Shown: piece by piece, positions 25,916 through 34,920 of the stretch
How the letters are laid out: every line of letters starts with the position of its first letter
Position numbering within the stretch: position 1 is the stretch's first letter
Assembly (NCBI GenBank): GCA_965223835.1
Contig: CBDCXQ010000001.1
Coordinates: 1,984,001-2,048,000 of the forward strand
Length of the DNA: 64,000 nucleotides
Origin: CAVYXZ01 sp965223835
Lineage (GTDB): Bacteria; Chloroflexota; Anaerolineae; Aggregatilineales; Phototrophicaceae
Reading direction: 5' to 3'
Notes under the pieces: generated by a model
Seen by the model: only the letters and a program-made list of their open reading frames with translations
The model's database searches: none
What the model was told of the DNA's origin: nothing
Program-made: the position numbers and the translations under genes

Positions 25916-26881
25916 ATGGCATCAAATGTCTCCACTGCCACCCAAAAACCAAAGCTTCTAGCCTCAAAATGGCAAGAATTCAAGTCTGCGTTCACTGGTT
26001 TGCGCCGTGAGGAAACTATTGCCGGCTATATCTTCTTGTTGCCAAATTTTATTGGTTTTGTTGTCTTCATGCTCTTTCCAATTCTGTTTGCATTTTACAT
26101 TATGCTGACAGACTGGAGCCTCGCCAAAGACCCCCAACTAATTGGTCTGAAGAATTTTGAGACATTAGCCAATGATCCACTTTTTTGGAAAACTCTGAAG
26201 AACAGTTTCTACTACACGTTTGTTGCTGTTCCAACTGGTATTTTCATTGCCTTCTGGCTGGCATTGGCACTCAATCGCAAAATTCGGGGCATTATCTTTT
26301 TCCGCACGATTTATTTTCTACCGCAAATAACACTTACAGTTGCCGCAGCAATCATTTGGCGTTGGATTTATCAGCCGGAAATTGGTTTGATCAACTATAT
26401 TTTGAGTCTATTTGGAATTGATGGTCCAAACTGGATTTATGATACGAACTGGGCGATGCCTGCTGTGATCATCATGAGCAACTGGCAAGGGGTTGGCTTT
26501 GCCATGTTGATATTGTTAGCGGGCTTACAAGGAATTCCTCAGGAATTCTACGAAGCCGCCTCAATTGATGGTGCCAGCCCCTGGCAGAGAATGCGATTTG
26601 TAACACTTCCAATGTTATCGCCGGCCATTTTCTTTGTAGTAGTCACATCCCTGATTGGTGCGTTCCAATCATTTGATCAATTCTTTATCCTGACCCAGGG
26701 CGGTCCGGCACATGCAACAACACCCCTGACGCTCTATATCTTTAATAACGCCTTCCAATTCTTCAAGATGGGATACGCCGCGGCAATGGCGGCTGTTTTA
26801 TTTGTCATCATCCTGATTATTACCATAATCCAATGGGGTCTGGCAAATCGCTGGGTATACGGTTTTGAAGAGAACGAATAG
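25916..26881 (+). CDS. Carbohydrate ABC permease (MalF-like)
   Basis: 321 residues, CUT1-type. The first membrane segment is AGYIFLLPNFIGFVVFMLFPILFAFYI; the EAA loop is QEFYEAASIDGASPWQRMRFVTLPMLSP; FILTQGGPAHATTPLTLYIFNNAFQFF precedes the last helices. GGGGGAATAATAA precedes the ATG. It is the first gene of a three-gene importer (two permeases and a binding protein) downstream of operator copy 2. No ATPase gene is linked. From context the substrate is likely a fucoside or fucose-containing oligosaccharide. Confidence 0.93.
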   Translation: MASNVSTATQKPKLLASKWQEFKSAFTGLRREETIAGYIFLLPNFIGFVVFMLFPILFAFYIMLTDWSLAKDPQLIGLKNFETLANDPLFWKTLKNSFYYTFVAVPTGIFIAFWLALALNRKIRGIIFFRTIYFLPQITLTVAAAIIWRWIYQPEIGLINYILSLFGIDGPNWIYDTNWAMPAVIIMSNWQGVGFAMLILLAGLQGIPQEFYEAASIDGASPWQRMRFVTLPMLSPAIFFVVVTSLIGAFQSFDQFFILTQGGPAHATTPLTLYIFNNAFQFFKMGYAAAMAAVLFVIILIITIIQWGLANRWVYGFEENE

Positions 26882-26895
26882 GGGATAAGTATTAA

Positions 26896-27777
26896 ATGGC
26901 AGCTTCAAGCGAAAAGAAGCAGAGTTGGTATGGACAAAAACAGGCACAACGCCTTGGAGACCTATTAGTATACATCATCCTGTCGATCACTGGCATCATT
27001 TTCATATTGCCCTTTGCGTGGATGGTTGCTAACTCGCTAAAGACGATTAAAGGGATTTTCACATATCCACCGAGTTTCCTCCCCGATGGACCTTTACAGT
27101 TCAACAATTATGTTGAAGCATGGAATGCCACACCCTTTAACATTTTCTTCATGAACAGTGTCATTGTCGCTTTCTGTGTCGTCCTTGGGCAACTCATTAC
27201 AGCAAGTCTCGCGGGCTATTCATTTGCACGGCTTCGTTATCCGGGACGCGACAAAATCTTCTTGCTTTACATCTCTCTTTTGATGGTGCCTTTTACGGTG
27301 CTTTTGATCCCATTATATGTTCAGATGCGAGAGTTTGGCTGGGTGAATACGCTTTTACCAGTGATTGTACCCTTCCTGTTTACACCGTGGGGGACGTTCA
27401 TGATGCGTCAGTTCATGGTCACGCTCCCGCGCGAGCTAGAGGATGCCGCACGAATCGATGGCTGTGGCTTCTTCCGAACGTATTGGCTGGTGATTTTGCC
27501 ACTGACCAAACCGGCGTTGGCGACACTGGCAATCTTTACCTTTGTAAACACATGGAATAGCTTCCAATGGCCCCTGATTGTGTTGGGGACACAAGATGTC
27601 AAGACTTTGCCGCTTGGGCTGGCATCATTCCAGGCACAATCTGCGATGCGTACTCCCTGGCATTATATATTGGCAGCTTCTACGTTTGTGGTCATTCCTG
27701 TTTTGGTAGCTTTTGTACTTGGACAGAAATATTATGTCCGGGGCATTGTGACGACTGGCATCAAAGGAGGTGGATAA
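26896..27777 (+). CDS. Carbohydrate ABC permease (MalG-like)
   Basis: 293 residues, partner of the MalF-like permease, 14 bp after it. The N-terminal helix is LLVYIILSITGIIFILPFAWM; the EAA loop is ELEDAARIDGCGFFRTYWLVILPLTKP; the tail VRGIVTTGIKGGG is typical. It forms the transport channel with the product of 25916-26881. As for the MalFG pair of cluster C, an ATPase must come from elsewhere in the genome. Confidence 0.93.
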   Translation: MAASSEKKQSWYGQKQAQRLGDLLVYIILSITGIIFILPFAWMVANSLKTIKGIFTYPPSFLPDGPLQFNNYVEAWNATPFNIFFMNSVIVAFCVVLGQLITASLAGYSFARLRYPGRDKIFLLYISLLMVPFTVLLIPLYVQMREFGWVNTLLPVIVPFLFTPWGTFMMRQFMVTLPRELEDAARIDGCGFFRTYWLVILPLTKPALATLAIFTFVNTWNSFQWPLIVLGTQDVKTLPLGLASFQAQSAMRTPWHYILAASTFVVIPVLVAFVLGQKYYVRGIVTTGIKGGG

Positions 27778-27838
27778 GGGACGAAGTATTATCAATTTTC
27801 TTAAATGTGTTCATCATTGACCGATGAAAGGAAACAAA

Positions 27839-29182
27839 ATGCTACGTAAATTAACTCTAGTTTTATCTTTGTTTGCCATTTTGTCTTTGAGCGTTGCGGC
27901 TTCGGCTCAGGGTACCCAATGGACATGTGGTACCGTTGATTCTGATATTGCCACCACATTTAACTTTACCGGCTGGGAAGGTCCCGGCGAAGTCGACAAA
28001 TTCTTGCTCGCATTCGACGAATTCTTTGAAGCCAATTATCCCAACGTTCAACAAGTTCCTAACACGGGTGTGGCATGGGGTGATTACTGGACAGCTCTGC
28101 CAGCACAGTTAGCCGGTGGTGCCGAAATTGATATGATCTGGATGCACGACACTCGTAACGATACGTTTGCCGACAATGAATGGATATTGCCGCTTGATGC
28201 GTACATCGAAGCATGTCCACCTCCCGGTTGGCCCGAATTATTCGTAGAATCGCAAGTTGATGCTTTCAACTACAACGGTGTACAGTATTCAATTCCGTAT
28301 GACTGGGCACCTGGTGCATTCTACATCAATGTCGATCTGTTCGAAGCAAAAGGGCTTGAGATCCCAACCGAAGACACCACCTGGGATGAAATCCTTGAAC
28401 TGGCAATTGCGCTAACGGAAGACGTTGATGGTGATGGCACGACCGATATCTGGGGTATTAGCAATATCATGAATCCCGGTAGTGGTGGTGGTGGCTTCTA
28501 CTGGATTGCCAAGAGTTTTGGTGGCGATTTCTGGAACGAAGAAATCACAGAATCACGGATGAACGATGAAGGTACGATTGCAGCTGCACAATTCATTGCT
28601 GATCTGATCTGGGAACATGAAGTTCATCCGACGGCTGATGCGGTTGCTGCAACCGGATTCAGTGCTGAAATTATGTTCGCAAACGGTAATGTCGCCATCC
28701 ATCGCGCACTTAATGATGCTGCATCTCGTCTATCTGAAGTCATCGGTGATGATTTCAATTGGACGCTTGCCCCAACGCCTACTGGCCCCGCTGGACGTTA
28801 TCAATTCGTTGGCGGCTCGGCATTTGCGATTCCGTCATCAGCCGCCAATCCCGATCTATCCTACGAGTTGATCCGTTACGCGCTGTCCAATCCTGATCAT
28901 CTTTGCCGGACAGCCGAAATGGGTTCTGCCTATACCAGCCAGATTGAATTCACAGACTGTGTTTTGCCGCAAGATGCACCGCAACGGGATGCATATGAAT
29001 ATGCATTTGCAACATTGGGTGCTCGTGATGGAATCCATCCTACGTATCATTCAAAATACCAGGAATGGGAATCATCGATCTTTGTCGCTAACTTCGATTT
29101 GCTCTGGACAGGCGAAGAACGTGATGCGGCAGTGGTCGCTGAACGGGCACACGAACAAACCAACGCGTTATTAGGTGGTTAG
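27839..29182 (+). CDS. Sugar ABC substrate-binding protein
   Basis: 447 residues from ATG 27839, chosen because AAAGGAAA lies just upstream; an in-frame ATG 15 bases earlier would include that site. Sec signal LRKLTLVLSLFAILSLSVAASA, then AQGTQWTCG; no lipobox. The mature part has the SBP_bac_1 pattern (AGGAEIDMIWMHDTRNDTFADN; IMFANGNVAIHRALNDA; FVGGSAFAIPSSAANPDLSYEL). It encodes the ligand receptor of the importer at 25916-27777 and is followed by the hairpin at 29218-29253. Confidence 0.92.
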   Translation: MLRKLTLVLSLFAILSLSVAASAQGTQWTCGTVDSDIATTFNFTGWEGPGEVDKFLLAFDEFFEANYPNVQQVPNTGVAWGDYWTALPAQLAGGAEIDMIWMHDTRNDTFADNEWILPLDAYIEACPPPGWPELFVESQVDAFNYNGVQYSIPYDWAPGAFYINVDLFEAKGLEIPTEDTTWDEILELAIALTEDVDGDGTTDIWGISNIMNPGSGGGGFYWIAKSFGGDFWNEEITESRMNDEGTIAAAQFIADLIWEHEVHPTADAVAATGFSAEIMFANGNVAIHRALNDAASRLSEVIGDDFNWTLAPTPTGPAGRYQFVGGSAFAIPSSAANPDLSYELIRYALSNPDHLCRTAEMGSAYTSQIEFTDCVLPQDAPQRDAYEYAFATLGARDGIHPTYHSKYQEWESSIFVANFDLLWTGEERDAAVVAERAHEQTNALLGG

Positions 29183-29217
29183 TTTTCTACAACACCTAAA
29201 AATCTGTCTTTAAGTCG

Positions 29218-29253
29218 GGAGCTTCGCTGTTTTGATCTAAATAGCGAAGCTCC
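29218..29253 (+). promoter_or_regulatory. Hairpin after binding-protein gene
   Basis: Perfect 11-bp stem: GGAGCTTCGCT (29218-29228) and AGCGAAGCTCC (29243-29253), 14-nt loop, 36 nt after the binding-protein stop. Only a loosely T-rich tract follows, so a partial terminator or mRNA-stabilising element before the dehydratase gene is likely. Confidence 0.6.
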
Positions 29254-29435
29254 ATTCGATTATTTCTAAAAGCAATTGAATCCCTGGTTTGGCGGTCAGC
29301 TTTACCCATAATCATATTGGCAGTGAGGAACACATTCTGCCTGATGCGGTTATCAAGAGCATAATCCGACCATCGGGCTAGCGTAGTAGCGTATTGGTTT
29401 TGCAAAACGTTTGTTGAAGAAAGGGAGCCATGACA

Positions 29436-30539
29436 ATGAAAATTGTACGTATTGCTGCTTATCAGGTGGATCTACCACTGTATGAGGGCAGTTATAAATG
29501 GTCAGGCGGCAAGTCTGTGGAAGTCTTCGATAGCACAATTATACAAGTAGAGACCGATACCGGTCTGGTCGGCTTTGGCGAGGTTTGCCCACTGGGACCA
29601 TTTTATCTTCCAGCCTATGCGGAAGGTGTTCGTGCAGGAATTAAAGAACTTGCACCGCATCTGATCGGGCACGATCCGACCCAATTACTACCACTCAATC
29701 ATCTTATGGATGCTGTGCTCAAGGGTCATCCCTATGTGAAGACAGGGATCGACATGGCTTGCTGGGATATTTTGGGACAGGTGACAGGTTTGCCCGTGTG
29801 TACTTTATTAGGCGGTCGTTATGGTGACGACTTTGTTCTCTATCGGGCTATCTCACAGCAATCACCCGATGAAATGGCGGAAAAAGTTGCAGGTTACCGG
29901 AGCGAAGGCTATCGACGCTTCCAACTAAAAGTCGGTAGCGATCCACACACCGATATCGAACGTATTCAGGCTGTGTCTAAGTTGCTCGAGTCGACTGATA
30001 AATTGATCGCTGATGCCAACACCGGCTGGTTGATGCACGAAGCAGCGCGTGTAGTGCGTGGGGTCGCTGATGTTGATGTCTATATCGAACAGCCCTGCCT
30101 GACCTATGAAGAGTGTCTATCTATTCGTCAGCGTACCAATCACCCGTTTGTTCTGGATGAAAACATCGATGGTCTTGACGTACTGCTACGCGGATATAGT
30201 GATCGAGCGATGGACGTTGTCAACATTAAGATCAGCAAATTTGGAGGATTAACCAAAGCGAAGCAGGCGCGTGATTTGTGTGTTTCAATCGGTGTTGCGA
30301 TGACAATTGAAGACAGCTGGGGTGGGGACATCACGACAGCAGCCATCTCCCATTTAGCTCATAGCACACCGCCGGAGTTCCTATTCACTGCTACTGATTT
30401 CAATAGCTATGTTACGGTCAGCCTTGCGGAAGGAGCACCGCAGCGGGTCAATGGTCGCATGGCAGCTTCGACTGAGCCAGGATTGGGTATCATACCCCGT
30501 AGGGATGTGTTGGGAGATCCAGTACTTGATATTAGCTGA
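29436..30539 (+). CDS. Enolase-superfamily dehydratase/epimerase
   Basis: 367 residues from the ATG at 29436; AAGGGAG at 29421 suits this ATG better than the one six bases earlier. The N-terminal capping domain is followed by a barrel with FQLKVGSD (catalytic Lys on strand 2), metal ligands in IADANTGW, YIEQPC and FVLDENIDG, a second catalytic Lys in VNIKISKFGG, and TIEDSWGGDITTAAISHLA. Two opposed Lys and no His-Asp dyad place it in the muconate-lactonizing-type group. Overall it looks most like cis-3-hydroxy-L-proline dehydratases. L-fuconate dehydratases normally carry a KxK motif and a His-Asp dyad, which I do not see. The locus context suggests a sugar acid or a hydroxyproline-like substrate; the assignment is open. 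Confidence 0.85.
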   Translation: MKIVRIAAYQVDLPLYEGSYKWSGGKSVEVFDSTIIQVETDTGLVGFGEVCPLGPFYLPAYAEGVRAGIKELAPHLIGHDPTQLLPLNHLMDAVLKGHPYVKTGIDMACWDILGQVTGLPVCTLLGGRYGDDFVLYRAISQQSPDEMAEKVAGYRSEGYRRFQLKVGSDPHTDIERIQAVSKLLESTDKLIADANTGWLMHEAARVVRGVADVDVYIEQPCLTYEECLSIRQRTNHPFVLDENIDGLDVLLRGYSDRAMDVVNIKISKFGGLTKAKQARDLCVSIGVAMTIEDSWGGDITTAAISHLAHSTPPEFLFTATDFNSYVTVSLAEGAPQRVNGRMAASTEPGLGIIPRRDVLGDPVLDIS

Positions 30540-30567
30540 GATGGTGTTTTGATACGGTGTTTAAGAA

Positions 30568-30591
30568 CAGGTAGGCTGTGTGACCTACCTG
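30568..30591. terminator. Bidirectional terminator between convergent genes
   Basis: Perfect 8-bp stem CAGGTAGG/CCTACCTG with an 8-nt loop, between the convergent dehydratase (plus) and aldo/keto reductase (minus) genes. On the minus strand it is followed by TTCTTAAAC; the plus side lacks a clear T-run. Position supports a terminator role. Confidence 0.5.
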
Positions 30592-30623
30592 AATCACTCT
30601 ATAAAATTTGAGACTCTACGGCG

Positions 30624-31631
30624 TTACCAGGCATATGCTTCGGGGGCCAGTTTGCCTGTACGCAATGGTCGTCCATGGTTAATGTCAAAAATCTTGTCGA
30701 GTTCGGCCAATGTCTCGTCATCAAACGTCAGCTCGGCGGCACGCTCCAATCCGTCCAGATGTTCAACGGTTCGAACACCGACAATCGGTGATGCAACTGC
30801 GGGATGATTGAGTGTCCACGCAATTGCAACAATATGTTCTTTTTCACCAATTTTCTGGCACAAGTCGGAGAAAGCCTTCATTTGTTTGTTGGTATCGCTT
30901 AGATAAATTCCATACTCATCTTCGACATATGCCGTGCGCGACCCTTCGACGGACTTCTTCTTTCCTGTCAATAAACCACCAGCCAGTGGCATGTATGGAA
31001 TGACGCCGATGCCAAGGTCTGCTGCCGCCGGTAATACCTCCAGTTCAGGTACGCGGCACAACAGACTATACATCGTTTGTTCAGAGATAAATCCCATATG
31101 ACCACGTTGTAATGCTTGCATTTGGTGTTTGGCTAAGCCCCAGCCAGGGTAGTTACTTGAACCCATATAAAGCACTTTGCCGTCATTTATCGCACGGTCA
31201 AACGGTCCCCAGAATTCTTCTGGTGTAATCCGACGATCAATATGGTGAACTTGATATAGGTCAATGTGATCAGTTTGCAACCGCCGTAAAGAGTCGTTCA
31301 AGTGCTTGTTGACCTTGTAGGCAGAGATACCCCTTTCTTCGTTGGGGATGTCTTCGCTTTTCATATTGCCATATACTTTAGTTGCAATGACGACCTCATC
31401 GCGGCTACCCTTGCGTGACTGAAAGTACTTGCCGATTATCTCCTCGGACTTTCCTCGACCACCGTCACCGCCATATACGTTTGCTGTATCCCAGAACATA
31501 AGCCCAATCTCAAGTGCTTTGTCCATTATCTTGAAGGATTCTTCCTCGGTGGTTGGACCGCCGAAGTGCATCGTACCTAAACAGACTTTGCTAACTGTGA
31601 GATTAGACTTGCCGAGTTTAGTATATTGCAT
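30624..31631 (-). CDS. Aldo/keto reductase (YajO/IolS-like)
   Basis: 335 residues, (beta/alpha)8 NADPH-dependent reductase. The catalytic tetrad can be traced: Asp and Tyr in FWDTANVYGGDG, Lys in VIATKVYG, His in DLYQVHHIDR. The cofactor region is SPIVGVRTVEHLDGLERA. GGAGAATATCC precedes the ATG. It is last in the eight-gene minus-strand block 30624-37575. In the fucose locus a plausible task is reducing lactaldehyde or a keto-sugar, but members of this subfamily are promiscuous. It belongs to a different branch from the dehydrogenase-like reductase at 42136. Confidence 0.88.
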   Translation of the reverse strand: MQYTKLGKSNLTVSKVCLGTMHFGGPTTEEESFKIMDKALEIGLMFWDTANVYGGDGGRGKSEEIIGKYFQSRKGSRDEVVIATKVYGNMKSEDIPNEERGISAYKVNKHLNDSLRRLQTDHIDLYQVHHIDRRITPEEFWGPFDRAINDGKVLYMGSSNYPGWGLAKHQMQALQRGHMGFISEQTMYSLLCRVPELEVLPAAADLGIGVIPYMPLAGGLLTGKKKSVEGSRTAYVEDEYGIYLSDTNKQMKAFSDLCQKIGEKEHIVAIAWTLNHPAVASPIVGVRTVEHLDGLERAAELTFDDETLAELDKIFDINHGRPLRTGKLAPEAYAW

Positions 31632-31697
31632 TGGATATTCTCCTGAGTAAGGTGGCAGCTAAGTTATTGTATGGGTTCACTATAGGTCAATGGGATT

Positions 31698-32543
31698 CTA
31701 TTCGTTTGGTTTCACAAATGACAATCCAAGTGCATCAGCTTTTTGTAATAGAAAATCGCGAGCGGCAGGCAACTGATCTGCCTTGAGATGTTCAATCATC
31801 AAAGGTACATCGTCACCTAGTTTTGCCAATTCTGTCAGATAGACATCATAATCTAACTGTCCATCGCCAGTATAGGTCTCGGTGATATGGTATGGATAGT
31901 TGTCAATTGTTGTGACATCCTTGGAATGACAGCTAACGATATGCGATCCTAACTTTGCAAAACATTCACGGATCAATGTCCCATTATCATAGAGCAATTT
32001 CGGACTGGACACGATGTTGATGGGGTCCAGGTGAACGCCAAATCCATCCCGATCAATGGCTTCTATCAATTTGAGATAGGTACCTGGATCATCGGGAAAA
32101 ACGTATTTCTCAGTTTCCATGACGAGCTTTGACCGGGCAGGTTGCACTTTGTCAATGATCATCTGCACCGCTTGGACGGTATCATCGAAGGCGTGTTCAC
32201 TGAAGTTCGCTGGATTGGGTTTGCCCCAGCCACCCGTTTGATACGATCCACCATGAATCACACAACACCGAATGCCAACTTCGTCCGCATAGGCGAGACG
32301 CTCACAAATTTTGTCAATATTCTTCTGTCGTAAGGCATCGTCTGTTTCTAAGATATTGATGCCATACGCACCATACTCTGCCAGCATGATATTGGCTTCG
32401 GCATAGGCTGAGGCAATTTCATCGCGCCTAGATTTATCGTCAATGCGCTTCATGTAAGCTGCTGAAAATCCGTTTTGCTGATGATATGCCACCAGTGCTT
32501 GCGGGTCTTCGGGTATATCGAATGCGGGTCCGCCCAGTCTCAT
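31698..32543 (-). CDS. Sugar phosphate isomerase/epimerase-type TIM barrel
   Basis: 281 residues. The metal-site pattern is Glu in LVMETEKYVF, Asp in GVHLDPIN, His in IVSCHSKDV and Glu in PLMIEHLK. The N-terminus MRLGGPAFDIPEDPQALVAYHQ is typical of a subgroup often near mandelate-racemase-type dehydratases. It is one of four barrels of this fold in the same operon (others at 34091, 35784 and 36730), with little similarity between them, implying distinct substrates. Likely a keto-sugar or sugar-acid epimerase; substrate not deducible. Confidence 0.86.
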   Translation of the reverse strand: MRLGGPAFDIPEDPQALVAYHQQNGFSAAYMKRIDDKSRRDEIASAYAEANIMLAEYGAYGINILETDDALRQKNIDKICERLAYADEVGIRCCVIHGGSYQTGGWGKPNPANFSEHAFDDTVQAVQMIIDKVQPARSKLVMETEKYVFPDDPGTYLKLIEAIDRDGFGVHLDPINIVSSPKLLYDNGTLIRECFAKLGSHIVSCHSKDVTTIDNYPYHITETYTGDGQLDYDVYLTELAKLGDDVPLMIEHLKADQLPAARDFLLQKADALGLSFVKPNE

Positions 32544-32565
32544 ATTGATAACTCCTATTTTTGGA

Positions 32566-33588
32566 TTATTCCCAGGGCTTCAAGATCACTTTGGCACATT
32601 GACCCGACAATTGTGTTTCCCATGCCTGTTGAATCTTATCAAGTGGGAAGGTGTGACTGATCAATTTGTCCAGTTGGTCTGCCAACTCACCGATCATATC
32701 CATCATGCGCAGCGTATCGCGCATCGAATAATGCCATGAGCCAATTAAGGTGAGGCCTTTGCGGATCATATCAGGGCTGATACGCAACGGGGTGTCGGCC
32801 CCTGATTCACCGACAAATGCAATTTGACCTTGGCGGCGGGTGGCATCGATACATAAACGATGAGCCGCTACAACCCCCGAACAGTCTACGGCTTTATCCA
32901 CCCCACGACCATTCGCTGTGAAATCAAGAATTTGTTGCAGGGCGTTTTCATCGGTCGGATCAATCACCGTTTCGGCCCCAAGTTCAAGAGCTTTGTTGGC
33001 ACGCCACTGGTTGGTATCTGCCCCGATTACACGCGCACCCCGATACCGTGCGTTAATCACACCGCCGAGGCCGACCGGTCCCAGACCAGTGATCAACACC
33101 GTGTCATATTTGTCAACATTCATACTCTGGAATGCGCCGAATGTCGGACCCAGACCACAACATGCCATACTGGCATATTCATATGAGATAGCATCTGGAA
33201 TCGGCACGAGCATCCAATCCTGCTTCACCAATAGTTGAGCCATCGTCGCTCTCCCATGAGGCGAACCATGAAGCTCCACAAAATCAACCATATCCTGACA
33301 GTGAATATAATCGCCATTCAAACAATATATGCATTTCCCACACGGGTTGGTTGGCATGACCACCACGCGATCGCCCACTTTAACTCGACCTGGTTGCGCA
33401 ACTTCGATGACCTCGCCGGCGGCCTCATGACCAAAGTGCTCGTGATTTTGCCCCTCGGCAAACGCCTTATATTCGGTACACATGGGTGCTATATGCACCT
33501 TAACGACAACCCAATCCGCTTTCGCTTTTGGATCAGGTCCTTCGACAACATCGGCTTGTTGTACGCCGGTAACAATCGCCCGCTTCAT
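32566..33588 (-). CDS. Zinc-dependent alcohol/polyol dehydrogenase
   Basis: 340-residue medium-chain dehydrogenase. The catalytic-zinc region contains FGHEAAGEVIEV, and structural-zinc cysteines lie in NPCGKCIYCLNGDYIHC. The Rossmann motif GLGPVGLGGVINARYRG, with Asp in IGADTN after strand 2, indicates NAD preference. In the fucose locus it could oxidise an intermediate such as a 2-keto-3-deoxy-fuconate-type alcohol, or reduce lactaldehyde. It lies between the mutarotase and an epimerase gene with gaps of about 15-22 bp. The exact role cannot be read from sequence. Confidence 0.9.
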   Translation of the reverse strand: MKRAIVTGVQQADVVEGPDPKAKADWVVVKVHIAPMCTEYKAFAEGQNHEHFGHEAAGEVIEVAQPGRVKVGDRVVVMPTNPCGKCIYCLNGDYIHCQDMVDFVELHGSPHGRATMAQLLVKQDWMLVPIPDAISYEYASMACCGLGPTFGAFQSMNVDKYDTVLITGLGPVGLGGVINARYRGARVIGADTNQWRANKALELGAETVIDPTDENALQQILDFTANGRGVDKAVDCSGVVAAHRLCIDATRRQGQIAFVGESGADTPLRISPDMIRKGLTLIGSWHYSMRDTLRMMDMIGELADQLDKLISHTFPLDKIQQAWETQLSGQCAKVILKPWE

Positions 33589-33602
33589 TTATGCTCCATT
33601 TT

Positions 33603-34040
33603 CTAATAGTTGGGTAAACCGTCCTGATTTATGAAACCTACCGTTAATAACAAATTGGCATAAAGTTGGGTTTCTCCAGTTGCAATCACAATGGTGGTAT
33701 GGCTACCCAGTGCCATCTCATACAACTTAAACCGATTCATATGCTCAAAAGAGGCAGCCTCTGGCAATATCTCACGGTACATATTGGTGATCGGGGGAAT
33801 ATCGCCCTCATCTGTCAGCACGCCATAGGCTTCTTCAATCGGGATTGCTGTCAATAAACCCTTCAGAACATCTTTCATCCCCAACAAACCAGGCGCGAAG
33901 TTTAGATAAACGCGGATTGCATGGGGTGGTGCATAGGCATCAAAAGCATAATTGGAATCTGCCAATAGTATGCGACTGCCATGCCCCACTTTTGCCAATG
34001 CTGCCAGAAGAGGTTGGTGAGTAATGCCATATTTAAGCAT
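33603..34040 (-). CDS. fucU: FucU/RbsD-family sugar mutarotase
   Basis: 145 residues starting MLKYGITHQPLL, the standard family start; a TTG 27 bases upstream is less likely. Family landmarks: GITHQPLLAALAKVGHG (catalytic His region), ILLADSNYAFDAY, MNRFKLYEMA and IVIATGETQLYANLLLTVGF, closely matching the RF-FYE and TGE-Y-N-L patterns of FucU. FucU interconverts alpha- and beta-L-fucose, and RbsD interconverts ribose forms. With two alpha-L-fucosidases and an L-fucose-dehydrogenase-like gene in the locus, L-fucose is the best substrate guess. It would feed the correct anomer, released by the retaining GH29 enzymes, into the dehydrogenase. Confidence 0.88.
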   Translation of the reverse strand: MLKYGITHQPLLAALAKVGHGSRILLADSNYAFDAYAPPHAIRVYLNFAPGLLGMKDVLKGLLTAIPIEEAYGVLTDEGDIPPITNMYREILPEAASFEHMNRFKLYEMALGSHTTIVIATGETQLYANLLLTVGFINQDGLPNY

Positions 34041-34090
34041 ATCAATTTTCCATTTTGCCGATGCCAATTGAATGCTAACAATCGTGCGGA

Positions 34091-34909
34091 TTATGCGGTT
34101 ACGATAGGCAGGAGTTTGGTTCTGACATACACGCCGTCCGCCAAAGTAACCTCATCAGGCTCATCCACAGCGCGTGGCGCTTCATCTTCAACAATAATCC
34201 ATCCGTCATAACCGGAATCACGCAAATATGTGGTGATCCCCACAAAATCGATCACACCAGCGCCCATTGCTGCCCATTCACCATCGGCAAGCATATCTTT
34301 GTAGTGGACATGATTGACCATTGCGCGATATTGTTTGATAATTTCCAGTGGTTCCATTCCACCTGCCGCAATGTGTCCAATATCTGGCGTATAACCGATC
34401 ACCGATCGGTCTAATCCGTTCAAAAAAAATTCATAATCTTCTTCTGTGCGAACGACTGAACCGCCAGGGGAGTTTGGATGATAAGTACATACAATCCCTT
34501 CGGCATGTGCGCGCTTAGCGATGGCATTGACACAGCTGAGGAGATTTGCTTGCCGTTCCTTCAGGTTGTCGCGATTTTGGCCTGGCATCTGAACAATTGC
34601 CAGCACAGTGTTTGGAAAATGCTTGAGGAATGCTATCGTTTGATCCGCATGAGCACGTTCAGCGTCTGTTTCTTCAGGGTTGAGCCAATCTTCGACCAGA
34701 GTCAAGGCGGCAAGTTCGATGTTATTTTGGGCAAGGGTATCTTTTAGCAGTTCAGCATCCCAGAATTGCCCCAAAAACTGTGTTTCCGGTTCGATTCCGA
34801 GGTATTCAGCTTGGGACGCGATCCGAATCATATGTTCCAGCTTGTCAAGGTATTTTTCGCCGGACATCTGCCACGTGTATGTTTGACATCCAATGCGAAT
34901 ATTTCCCAT
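34091..34909 (-). CDS. Sugar phosphate isomerase/epimerase-type TIM barrel
   Basis: 272 residues from ATG 34907-34909, directly preceded by AAGGAGG at good distance; a longer reading to 34978 overlaps the upstream hydrolase gene and is rejected. Visible: IRIGCQTYTWQMSG at the N-terminus, Glu in GIEPETQF, His in CTYHPNSPGG, Asp/His in YTPDIGHIAAGG, His in VNHVHYKDML and Glu in WIIVEDEAPRA. The HVHYKDM motif is characteristic of inosose dehydratase/2-keto-myo-inositol isomerase-like barrels. Substrate unknown; operon context suggests a fucose- or other deoxy-sugar-derived ketose. Confidence 0.87.
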   Translation of the reverse strand: MGNIRIGCQTYTWQMSGEKYLDKLEHMIRIASQAEYLGIEPETQFLGQFWDAELLKDTLAQNNIELAALTLVEDWLNPEETDAERAHADQTIAFLKHFPNTVLAIVQMPGQNRDNLKERQANLLSCVNAIAKRAHAEGIVCTYHPNSPGGSVVRTEEDYEFFLNGLDRSVIGYTPDIGHIAAGGMEPLEIIKQYRAMVNHVHYKDMLADGEWAAMGAGVIDFVGITTYLRDSGYDGWIIVEDEAPRAVDEPDEVTLADGVYVRTKLLPIVTA

Positions 34910-34920
34910 GCTCGGCCTCC

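Noticed and set aside
29436..30539. Naming the enolase-superfamily gene L-fuconate dehydratase
   Set aside because: The KxK motif and His-Asp dyad expected for that enzyme are not seen; two opposed Lys point to another subgroup.
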